This document shows positions 42,079 to 49,794 of a stretch of DNA of 64,000 nucleotides, piece by piece. The translations under genes were made by a program, and so were the position numbers. Positions within the stretch are counted from its first letter, which is position 1. Each line of letters begins with the position of its first letter. Source of the DNA: Jiulongibacter sp966250325 (GTDB taxonomy: Bacteria; Bacteroidota; Bacteroidia; Cytophagales; Spirosomataceae). Location: contig CBINGY010000022.1 in NCBI GenBank assembly GCA_966250325.1, forward strand, positions 1 through 64,000. Reading direction: 5' to 3'. The notes under the pieces are model-generated. The model saw only the letters and a program-made list of their open reading frames with translations, searched no databases and was not told the DNA's origin.

Positions 42079-43089
42079 TTATTGTGTTTGCAAGTATTGG
42101 AAAATTTGAGAATATAATACTTCTGTTCGACGAAGTTGAAAATCCCCAATTGAGGCGTAATGTTTCAGTGAAGGAGCACTATTAATTTCAAGTACAACAT
42201 AATTTTCATCTGGCTTGGAAATGTCCTTGCTAATGATATCAATACCGCACATTACCAAATTGAAATCCTGTGCTATTTTTATCGCTAATTCTTTGACAGT
42301 AGGATGAACAATTGCTGTAACATCATCCATCTGACCACCGCAAGACACATTGGCATTTTGTAATAAAACTAACCTTTCGTTCTTGGGCAATATTTGGTTT
42401 TTTGTTCTTCCAGCTTTTTTCAGGGTATGCATAATTCTTACATCATTGACATTTATTTTCCCATTACCAGAAGCCTCTATTTTCAGTTTTTCCTCACTTA
42501 TTAACGTTTTAATAGTTTTATTACCAGTCCCTAATATTGATAGAGGGGTTCTCTTATATGCGGCAAATATTTTTTCTTTAAAAACTATAATTCGATAGTC
42601 CGCTCCAGCGTAGTATCTTTCTACAATTAAGACTTGTGAATGTTGAAATATTTTTCTTGCAACTTTATAAAACTCATTTTCATTATCTACCTTAGTTACA
42701 AGTCTTCCTTTACTGCCATTATTTGGCTTAAGAATAACAGGCATTCCCAATGAGTTTGCATATTCGCAACCGTCGTGAATTGTCCTCTTAATTTCAACTT
42801 GCCTATTAATAATTTCACTGAAGAATGTTTGCCCTTCAGGGACATTATATCCAAAATGTTTGAGAAAAAAATGGCAATAATTTTTGTCAGTCGTCGTCTC
42901 AATAGAACCTGCATTATTGATATTAAATCGATTACTTCTAAAAAATATTCGCTTTTTTTTAAAAATAATGTATCCCGTATGCTGATATTCGGGTTCAATA
43001 TAAATTGGTATATCAGTTTCTTCGGCTATTTTTTTTATTATTTCTGTAACCCAATTTTTTGCATTCATTGGTATTTTTTTTGTATCCAT
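42079..43089 (-). CDS. ATP-grasp ligase (cyanophycin-synthetase-like)
   Basis: 336 residues. After an N-terminal part of about 90 residues comes a cyanophycin-synthetase/GshF-type ATP-grasp domain: MPVILKPNNGSKGRLVTKV, VLIVERYYAGADYRIIVF, AAYKRTPLSILGTGNKTIK, then NANVSCGGQMDDVTAIVHPT and VVLEINSAPSLKHYASIG with the metal-binding Glu-x-Asn. It lacks the Mur-ligase half of CphA, so it is a stand-alone ligase. First gene of the operon; it probably makes a peptide or amide bond on an amino-acid substrate. AT-rich. Confidence 0.85.
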   Translation of the reverse strand: MDTKKIPMNAKNWVTEIIKKIAEETDIPIYIEPEYQHTGYIIFKKKRIFFRSNRFNINNAGSIETTTDKNYCHFFLKHFGYNVPEGQTFFSEIINRQVEIKRTIHDGCEYANSLGMPVILKPNNGSKGRLVTKVDNENEFYKVARKIFQHSQVLIVERYYAGADYRIIVFKEKIFAAYKRTPLSILGTGNKTIKTLISEEKLKIEASGNGKINVNDVRIMHTLKKAGRTKNQILPKNERLVLLQNANVSCGGQMDDVTAIVHPTVKELAIKIAQDFNLVMCGIDIISKDISKPDENYVVLEINSAPSLKHYASIGDFQLRRTEVLYSQIFQYLQTQ

Positions 43090-43506
43090 TATTATAAGAA
43101 ATTGTAATCCCTGTTTTAAAGCTGTAAGCTAGACCCCGAACGGTAGTCTGTAAACCAAAGCATATGAGTCACATAAGATAAATTTAGGAAAATTTTAACT
43201 TAGAATATTTTGAATCATTACGAATGTACAAAACTAGTAGTTTTAAATTATATAAAAGACTTAAGCTAACCCCTAATCAGTATGACCGTTTTACTGAAAT
43301 ATTCAGCATCAATCTTTCATGATAATCGTCATAAAAGTGGCTCACTATCAGCCGCAATCTGTGGCTCTGTTTAGAAAAGAATTTTCAAGAGTTTGGGGAA
43401 ATCTCCCGATTTTAATCAAATATTTGCTTATCAGGATACAAATCCGATTACCAAAGCTTAACATTACAAAAACCTCTAATTTGGAAAAATTTAAACCTGG
43501 ATTACA
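43090..43506. other. Leader region of the ATP-grasp operon
   Basis: No sizeable gene. On the minus strand a 15-codon ORF (43163-43116, MLWFTDYRSGSSLQL) ends 27 nt before the ATP-grasp start. A 63-codon plus-strand ORF at 43319-43510 has no supporting motif. A possible -7 element is at 43229-43236. Confidence 0.3.
43229..43236 (-). promoter_or_regulatory. Possible -7 element of the ATP-grasp/JmjC operon
   Basis: TAGTTTTG on the minus strand matches TAnnTTTG, about 140 nt before the first ATP-grasp gene. No TTG at the right distance (TTT instead), so the match is weak. Confidence 0.3.
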
Positions 43507-44844
43507 TTAAATTTGCCAAAAATAGCTTTTATTTAAAAGGCGAATATTGGATGAATGTTGCTTCAGATCTCTTCTAAATGAAAAAACACTAGGTATAGTT
43601 CCTTGTCCGATAAGCCATGCATTTATTTCAACAATTTCATCAGAAATTTCAGGCCAAAGATCTACAAAATCTTCCGGACTATTTCCTGCCTCCCAATACC
43701 CCAATTTAATACCAAGGTTATTATGCCAGTGCATCAATTCAGAAACATTAGTTCCTGTAGATTTAATCAGATTAGTAACTACATTTGTTACTGTAAGAAG
43801 TAATAAGCATGCTCTTGAAATTATACCTGCAGGTTCTGTTTCGATTTCAAGTACCGGATTAGACACAAAAAATGTCCGAGCATGATTCAATAGAACGTTG
43901 TCCGTATTCTTTAATCTTCTTTTTAGAAAATCCACTATATATTTTTGTGCTCCATTAGGATTAAGTCCTAGTTCTTCTACTAATTTCGAAACTGTTGCAT
44001 CATCTTCGTCTGAATATGGGTGTGCTGTTCTCGCATTGTTTAGGTCGTCTAAAGTTCTTCTTAAAATAAATAATTCAAAAAATCTAGAAGGTTCGCACAT
44101 ATCCCAAATACCTAATATTGTTTCAAGTCTATTTCTTATGTTATCAGAATGTCGCAAAATACCGAAATCAAAATTCTGAGGCCTATAACTTACGAAGTTT
44201 CTAAGATCGTGTTCATTCTCTAATAGATTTATATCCAGACTCCAATTATTTAACAACTGAGCGGATGTTTTGCCTGCCAATAGACTAGAAAAACCAGCCT
44301 GATTTAACCAATTTTCTAAAGGGATATCTTTTACTGTAATAGATTGCAATAGCAATGTAGTATTAGCTTGCTCTTTCAGCCATTGATCAAATGCTGCTTT
44401 AGCCACTACATGAGTACTCGGAACAATACCAGAAACTACAGCTTTATGAGTAGTGCCACTAGCGTCAACTATTATATGTTTATTCGAAAATATACCAACT
44501 CCTTGAACTGCTAAGAACGACATTAAAGAACGCAATTCTGAATAGTAAGCATTATGTACCGCTGTACCATAGTCTCCCTCGAGAAAAGAACTAATTGCCG
44601 ATGTCAGATAAGACCAGCTATTAAAACAGTGAATTACGGTTGAGGCTGCAATATAATCAACCATATCATTATGGACGATTGAGTTGCCTGGTGCTAGATC
44701 CGTAGTAATATTGCCAAGTGCATTTTGAACGTATCGGTTAGTGTTTGGAACCCAAGATTGGTTAGGCCCAAAAGTGGGTCGTAAAGCAGTCAAAGAATTC
44801 TTTATTGGAATTCCCGATGCAAGATGTAAATTAGAAATGGGCAT
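43507..44844 (-). CDS. Unknown 445-aa protein of the DGQHR/methyltransferase locus
   Basis: 445 residues, soluble, mostly helical. It begins MPISNLHLASGIPIKNSLTA and has a conserved-looking block AVHNAYYSELRSLMSFLAVQ (95-114) followed by GIFSNKH, and Asp/Glu-rich segments near 285-300. I see no Walker, nuclease or methyltransferase motif and do not recognise the family. Stop and start of the upstream 737-aa gene are 2 nt apart, so the products are made together and probably interact. It could be the effector of the system. Confidence 0.8.
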   Translation of the reverse strand: MPISNLHLASGIPIKNSLTALRPTFGPNQSWVPNTNRYVQNALGNITTDLAPGNSIVHNDMVDYIAASTVIHCFNSWSYLTSAISSFLEGDYGTAVHNAYYSELRSLMSFLAVQGVGIFSNKHIIVDASGTTHKAVVSGIVPSTHVVAKAAFDQWLKEQANTTLLLQSITVKDIPLENWLNQAGFSSLLAGKTSAQLLNNWSLDINLLENEHDLRNFVSYRPQNFDFGILRHSDNIRNRLETILGIWDMCEPSRFFELFILRRTLDDLNNARTAHPYSDEDDATVSKLVEELGLNPNGAQKYIVDFLKRRLKNTDNVLLNHARTFFVSNPVLEIETEPAGIISRACLLLLTVTNVVTNLIKSTGTNVSELMHWHNNLGIKLGYWEAGNSPEDFVDLWPEISDEIVEINAWLIGQGTIPSVFSFRRDLKQHSSNIRLLNKSYFWQI

Positions 44845-44845
44845 A

Positions 44846-47059
44846 CTATAATCCTAATTTAGCTCGTATCTGAGTAGCAATATCGCGTATTTGAATTGAT
44901 GCTCCATTATTAGCCATTACACTTCCCTCTGAAGCTGCGAGAATCCTTAATAACTGGACTCTCATTTCCTTGTACCCTCCTGATCCTCTAAATTGATTTT
45001 GATGTTGTCTTTTTGCATCTTCTTCTGGCACTTTAGGATCAAAAGCTGAAGGTGTTCTCCAATCAAATTTGTCAATAATTTCTTCAGCAATTTTTGAGAT
45101 AAACTCGCTTATAATTTTATTATTCTTGAAATCCTCATAAATTAATTTCACTACTTCCTGAGTAGTATGCTTATCATAATCAATATCACTATAAAATGTA
45201 TGAAGCCCTAACAAGTCATGTGCTTCAAAAGACATATCATTAAAAATGTGCAAGACCGGCCTGATTCCTTGATCCGTTGTGAAAAAAGAATTTGAATGAG
45301 TAAAAGGAATACTTAAATTCAATATTTCTGTATTATCACTTTTCGATTTTAAATCAACTACCCATTCAGCTTTACTTTGGGCTATTTCACGATTAATGCT
45401 CCACCAAATAAGAATAAGATAAGAAACCTGAGTTTCTTTGTCCCATTGGATCACATCCTGTTCGCCTTCATGTATTTCTCCACCGAATAGACCTCCAATC
45501 TTCCCATCCCATTTTTTTACAAAAGTTGTAATTAAGGAGTTTATAAATGCATTTTGAGAAACAGGCCCGCCCTTATTTTCACCAACATCACCTAACATAT
45601 TTATTCGATTATACCATGGGCTGATGTCACAACTCCATAATAATTCTGTTAGCTCTTGAGCTCTTACTTTTCTATATATGTCGGGACCATTAAAGTCTTG
45701 TTCAAGCCAGTCTTGAATACGCAGAAGAGGCATAAGATCATAAGCAAGACTAGTATTAATCCGTTTGGGTTTAATATTAATAGTGTAAAATAAATATGCT
45801 TGCCACGTAAAGTCTAAATTATCAAATGCTGTAACAGGAAACTCAAAATCTCCATCTAAATCACGAATGGTATCAAATGCTTTGATGCGATGTTGGCCAT
45901 CAATAATTTCAATTGGAGAAACAGCAGGCGACCATTGATCACTCCAAATAGATTCTGGAAGTACAATTTCTACGAAGTGCTCATCAATATCTTTGATTTT
46001 AATTACCGATTGATCTTCGATGTTTTTTTGCCTTCTACTACTACCCTTTGCTAATATGTTGGCCAATATACTTGTGGGAAGCCAACCTGGCATCTGAAGA
46101 TTTTTATAAACCTCATTTTCCCTCTGGCTTAAGCTGATGGTAGACCAAGGATAACCACCATGTACAAACTCTTTAATCTCGTTTGAACGCTCAACACTAT
46201 GTTTCCGTTGACTAAACTTTTCATCATTTCGATCTGTGAAAGCTTTTCGAGAATGAACATCATATATTCTCTTAAGAAGAAGAGCCGGAATGCTAAATTG
46301 ATAAAAAAAAGGCGTTGGTTTTCGCCGATTTTTCTCATTAAACTTTGGTATATTATCCCAGTTATGCAGCCATTGCTTTACCTTAATTGCTTTAATTCTG
46401 CCAAACTTCTCATATGTGATGCCATTCTTCTCTAACTCATATAAGGTATTTGATATACCATTACCGTTTATCCAGTTATCAAATTGATCATTCGTTAGAC
46501 TTAATACTTTAGAAAAGTTGTATTTAAAACATATCTCCAAAAAATCTCGTTCTAGTTCTTTTTCTGTATGACCAATTTTTCTTAATCGATTCAATAGTAA
46601 CTCTTTAACTAATTTGCCTACTTCACCTTCTTTAAATAGATTAGAGAAATCGTAAGGTACTTCCGGTTTTCGACGAAATATCTTTTCACTTGCACCAGAT
46701 TCAACCAAGGCACTTCGAAGATTTGTAAAATGCTTATGGTCATCCATATATTCATAAAACAAACCTTGCATATTGCCCTGACTAAAAACATCAGCAAACC
46801 ATTCAATATTGCTGTAATGAGTGAAAATAGCAGCCACTAAGGCAAATAGGCCAACTTGATCAGGATAATTATAGATTTTAGTCCAAAAATCAGGTAAGTC
46901 ATCTTCTAAGCTATTAATACCCAAATAATTTCTAAGAACAGGCTCATCAATACCGCCGCCTCTAATAAATTCATCTATTTCTCTTTCCACTGTCATGGAT
47001 ATGACTTTCACTGAATCATATTTTGTCCAAGACGAAGTGAGTTTGGTTATATCTGCCAT
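44846..47059 (-). CDS. DGQHR-domain protein (DndB/ParB-like), 737 aa
   Basis: The motif IEIIDGQHRIKAFD (DGQHR at 387-391) defines the DGQHR family related to DndB and the ParB/sulfiredoxin fold, found in DNA-modification and defence loci. Residues 1 to about 300 form an additional helical domain of unknown type (for example LELEKNGITYEKFG region), and the C-terminal 250 residues include EEDAKRQHQNQFRGSGGYKE. It lies 2 nt before the 445-aa gene and 12 nt after the adenine methyltransferase, all on one strand. It may sense or bind modified DNA, or form the nuclease or ATPase part of the system, by analogy only. Confidence 0.82.
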   Translation of the reverse strand: MADITKLTSSWTKYDSVKVISMTVEREIDEFIRGGGIDEPVLRNYLGINSLEDDLPDFWTKIYNYPDQVGLFALVAAIFTHYSNIEWFADVFSQGNMQGLFYEYMDDHKHFTNLRSALVESGASEKIFRRKPEVPYDFSNLFKEGEVGKLVKELLLNRLRKIGHTEKELERDFLEICFKYNFSKVLSLTNDQFDNWINGNGISNTLYELEKNGITYEKFGRIKAIKVKQWLHNWDNIPKFNEKNRRKPTPFFYQFSIPALLLKRIYDVHSRKAFTDRNDEKFSQRKHSVERSNEIKEFVHGGYPWSTISLSQRENEVYKNLQMPGWLPTSILANILAKGSSRRQKNIEDQSVIKIKDIDEHFVEIVLPESIWSDQWSPAVSPIEIIDGQHRIKAFDTIRDLDGDFEFPVTAFDNLDFTWQAYLFYTINIKPKRINTSLAYDLMPLLRIQDWLEQDFNGPDIYRKVRAQELTELLWSCDISPWYNRINMLGDVGENKGGPVSQNAFINSLITTFVKKWDGKIGGLFGGEIHEGEQDVIQWDKETQVSYLILIWWSINREIAQSKAEWVVDLKSKSDNTEILNLSIPFTHSNSFFTTDQGIRPVLHIFNDMSFEAHDLLGLHTFYSDIDYDKHTTQEVVKLIYEDFKNNKIISEFISKIAEEIIDKFDWRTPSAFDPKVPEEDAKRQHQNQFRGSGGYKEMRVQLLRILAASEGSVMANNGASIQIRDIATQIRAKLGL

Positions 47060-47071
47060 GATTTAATTTAT

Positions 47072-48304
47072 TTATAGATGCTTTGCAATAATTAGGTATT
47101 CTTTTACATCTTTTGATTTATCATCATTACGCCCCATTGTGCTGTGTTTATAATCTTGTTCTTTATACGTTACTTCGTAATCCTTCCCCATCGTGTCTCT
47201 TGCTATTTGTAATATTTCATTCAATGATATCATCCCAGTATTACTATAACTAAGAATAAGATTTGATTTCTTATTCTTAATTCCCAAGAACAAGGATTGA
47301 AAAGCTTGTTTCACTTCCCTTCTTCTTCCAAAAGGAGATTGATGCCTATCAGATCGATATCTTCCTTTATGATCAACTTTAGGATAATCATACTTAACCA
47401 ATGTTTCTATAGCATGATAAAATCTGGAATAGTGAACAAAGGCATATGGAGGATCAGCATAAACTAAAGTCCCTGGTTCCATTACTTCAAGACACTTTCT
47501 ATAATCTAGCGAAGTAACTGTATGGTCAAAATTATTACTACCCAGATGTTGTTTGAGTTGATTAAACTTCGTTTCAAAATAAAGTCTGATGTCTCTCAAA
47601 CGATAAATCAATATATCATTTTTAGATGACTCACTTTTAGCATCCCTATACTGTGCATAATGCCCTGTACTTTGAGAACAATAAGACATACTATACATAA
47701 GGCTGGAAAGAATGACATTGAAAACAGGAGTATCTTTATAATCTTCTGCAACTCTTCTCAAAGCATCAATCCACAAGCATTGTTGGAATGACCAATATGT
47801 TCCAGAATAATATTTTGCAAATAGATGATATATTGAATTATCAAAATTATGATCTAATAATTTTTGTTGTTTCTTTTCTAAATGAACGAATTGTTTAATC
47901 GTCATTTCAGCAGAATAACTATACGTAAAGTTAGGATATTCCTCCTGAAAATTTCTAACATGATTACTTGCCTCAACCAAGATATCTTCTAGAAGTGTAT
48001 TGTTAAATTTTTTCCAATCATAATTTGACAAATATGTTTTAGACAATACTGCTGAATATTCTTGAATATCATTTGAGTGAATTGGAACCAACTTACCTAA
48101 AGCACCAGATAAAACACTCGTGCCCGCAAATAAATCGCACACTTTACCTCCTGTATATATTTCATTAATACCACCAATCACAAAATCCAAAATACTTTTC
48201 TTGGAGCCCATATATTTAATAATATGTGGAACCTCACGATTATACATTTGGAGTAATGCAGGTCCATTTATTACGGAAATAAGATCATTTCCAGTTTCAA
48301 TCAT
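47072..48304 (-). CDS. DNA N6-adenine methyltransferase (Dam/D12 class)
   Basis: 410 residues. It has the D12-class motifs in the order X-I-IV: KYMGSKKSIL (30-39), DLFAGTSVLSG (57-67), SNDIQEY and DPPY (284-287, in VYADPPYAFVHYSRFYH). A long helical insertion (about 100-240) makes it bigger than Dam (about 280 aa), which may hold an unusual target-recognition domain. It should methylate N6 of adenine in a short DNA site using S-adenosylmethionine. No restriction endonuclease gene is evident beside it; the DGQHR protein and the 445-aa protein follow instead. Confidence 0.9.
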   Translation of the reverse strand: MIETGNDLISVINGPALLQMYNREVPHIIKYMGSKKSILDFVIGGINEIYTGGKVCDLFAGTSVLSGALGKLVPIHSNDIQEYSAVLSKTYLSNYDWKKFNNTLLEDILVEASNHVRNFQEEYPNFTYSYSAEMTIKQFVHLEKKQQKLLDHNFDNSIYHLFAKYYSGTYWSFQQCLWIDALRRVAEDYKDTPVFNVILSSLMYSMSYCSQSTGHYAQYRDAKSESSKNDILIYRLRDIRLYFETKFNQLKQHLGSNNFDHTVTSLDYRKCLEVMEPGTLVYADPPYAFVHYSRFYHAIETLVKYDYPKVDHKGRYRSDRHQSPFGRRREVKQAFQSLFLGIKNKKSNLILSYSNTGMISLNEILQIARDTMGKDYEVTYKEQDYKHSTMGRNDDKSKDVKEYLIIAKHL

Positions 48305-48324
48305 AAAGCTGTTATAATAAAAAT

Positions 48325-48540
48325 TTATGCAGGCTCTCCATCTGGATTATCCTGATTAGAGACTATTAATTCTTTAACATCTAGACTCAGGATCTCAGCA
48401 ATTTGAAACAAAATATCTAGGCTTGGCTGCCTACGATTTTGGACGTACGAATTCACCATATTATAACTTTTCCCAAGTTGTTGTGCTAGCCAAATTTGCT
48501 TTATTCCTTTTTTCTCCAAGACTTCCTTAATTCTGTTCAT
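48325..48540 (-). CDS. Small XRE-family helix-turn-helix protein (controller-like)
   Basis: 71 residues, nearly all a Cro/C1-type helix-turn-helix (VLEKKGIKQIWLAQQLGKSY, NMVNSYVQNRRQPSLDILFQ). Size and place, 20 nt before the methyltransferase on the same strand, match controller (C) proteins that time expression in restriction-modification systems. The acidic tail QDNPDGEPA is not part of the fold. Confidence 0.88.
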   Translation of the reverse strand: MNRIKEVLEKKGIKQIWLAQQLGKSYNMVNSYVQNRRQPSLDILFQIAEILSLDVKELIVSNQDNPDGEPA

Positions 48541-48708
48541 TTGACTACTAAATATTCATTGCTTGAAATTTTACGCAAATAGAAGAAAATACCTCAAATT
48601 ATGAGATCTTTTCTCAAAATAATGGCTCCGAATAATTTAGACAATCGAATGCAAATAAATTATAAGCCCCGCCTAGGAATGTGAATCGTCCCAAAATAGC
48701 TTTCCAAA

Positions 48709-49272
48709 CTACTTGTAATAAATGTAAACCTCTCGGTTTAGAACATTCCCAAATTTATCCTTCAACTTCTCCTTCCTTTTTCTAAGCATCCCTCTTATGA
48801 CTAGATACTTAAGTTGTTTATTTAAAAGGTCATTATCGGCCTCTATACCTACTGAAGAAAGGTTTTTTCTTACCTCCGAAGTATATTTTGGAGTAGAGAA
48901 AAAACCCTTAGCAATGAGGCTCTCCTCAATAATTTTGGAAAGCTTAGTACTACTCCATGTTTTCGAGAAAAATTCGACATTGTATGCATACTCTTTACGA
49001 AACCTCTTTAGATTTTCACTAGTCTTGATTGATACCGGCAATGGAGAGTTTAAATCAAAGATTATTAAACCATCAAAGTTAAGAGCATTGCCAATGATCT
49101 GAGCAGACTTGAATGTTAGACGTCTTCGACCAGAATAAATTGCATAAAAAGTATCAATGGATAACCCTGTAAGCTGTGCAAATCCCACTATTTCCAATTC
49201 GGCGTAATTCTGAACCCTTCTTAATCTTTTTCGAATTTCTGCGTTATACTCCTCGCTATCTAGGCTTTTCAT
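48709..49272 (-). CDS. HTH protein at the head of the methyltransferase locus
   Basis: 187 residues. The first 55 contain an XRE-like helix-turn-helix (VGFAQLTGLSIDTFYAIYSG RR split around residue 30-50). The remainder is helical, basic and ends in a winged-helix-like part (LKYLVIRGMLRKRKEKLKDK). A 168-nt gap to the next gene leaves room for a promoter. Regulatory role is likely, target unknown. AT-rich. Confidence 0.7.
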   Translation of the reverse strand: MKSLDSEEYNAEIRKRLRRVQNYAELEIVGFAQLTGLSIDTFYAIYSGRRRLTFKSAQIIGNALNFDGLIIFDLNSPLPVSIKTSENLKRFRKEYAYNVEFFSKTWSSTKLSKIIEESLIAKGFFSTPKYTSEVRKNLSSVGIEADNDLLNKQLKYLVIRGMLRKRKEKLKDKFGNVLNREVYIYYK

Positions 49273-49355
49273 GCCTAAATGGACAAAATATATTTAGAGA
49301 ATTATTTGACAAATAAATTAGAATGAGTATCTTTATTCCAGTTTAAAATTTAGAC

Positions 49356-49560
49356 GGATATTTATCTGAGTCTTGTGGCTACTCTTCTGACGCCGTAACA
49401 CAAGACGATAGGCGAATATCCATGTCTATTCTTATTTGGGTATCTTTACGCAGGTAAGATAGATGTGGAGCCTATTGTAAGCCCATGTTACGTAAGGCGT
49501 CAGAAACTTTATAGTGGCCATGGCGTGTAGGCTCCACATTTGTTTAATGCTAACACGCCA
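49356..49560. repeat. Nest of overlapping inverted repeats at the island boundary
   Basis: Four pairs of arms occur within 205 bp: 49356-49377 with 49399-49421 (imperfect, 22 bp, ends GGATATT and GTCTTGTG exact); TCTGACGCC plus GTAAC (49386-49399) with GTTAC plus GGCGTCAGA (49487-49504); ATGTGGAGCCTA (49463-49474) with its exact complement (49528-49539); TGGCGTGT (49521-49528) with ACACGCCA (49553-49560). The stems overlap, so alternative cruciform or RNA folds are possible. It marks the switch from AT-rich to GC-rich DNA. Confidence 0.8.
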
Positions 49561-49777
49561 CGCAAGACTCGTAACCCATACGAGCATGACGTACACCTTG
49601 TTTTATTCTATTTCCCGTTCCGGCTGCAGGCTCTGGCTGTGTCGCAGCTACCGGTTTAAAAACATCATCAAAGCTCCTGTTTGAGATTGACCTTCCCCGG
49701 GTACTGCGGGGTTGGGGTTCATACGTTCCAGTTTGTTTTTTTACCCGCAGCCCGGGGCTTTTTACATCCGTTTTCAT
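49550..49777 (-). CDS. Small basic protein ending in YESCVAC, unknown
   Basis: 75 residues starting at MKTDVKSPGLRVKKQTGTYE and ending RHARMGYESCVAC, with a Pro/Arg-rich middle and two cysteines separated by two residues at the very C-terminus. Codon choice resembles that of the neighbouring SusC/SusD genes, which argues for real coding. It runs divergently from the TlpA gene, whose ATG lies 17 nt beyond its start. A longer frame to 49924 exists but overlaps the TlpA coding region. No family recognised; a modified peptide or a secreted factor of the system is possible. Confidence 0.45.
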   Translation of the reverse strand: MKTDVKSPGLRVKKQTGTYEPQPRSTRGRSISNRSFDDVFKPVAATQPEPAAGTGNRIKQGVRHARMGYESCVAC

Positions 49778-49794
49778 CATAAACCTATAAACCA

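Noticed and set aside
43319..43510. 63-codon plus-strand ORF between the two operons
   Set aside because: No motif, promoter or coding bias; it runs against the flanking genes.
49386..49504. Inverted repeats as an integron attC site
   Set aside because: The ends do not match the RYYYAAC/GTTRRRY core and there is no integron integrase or cassette array.
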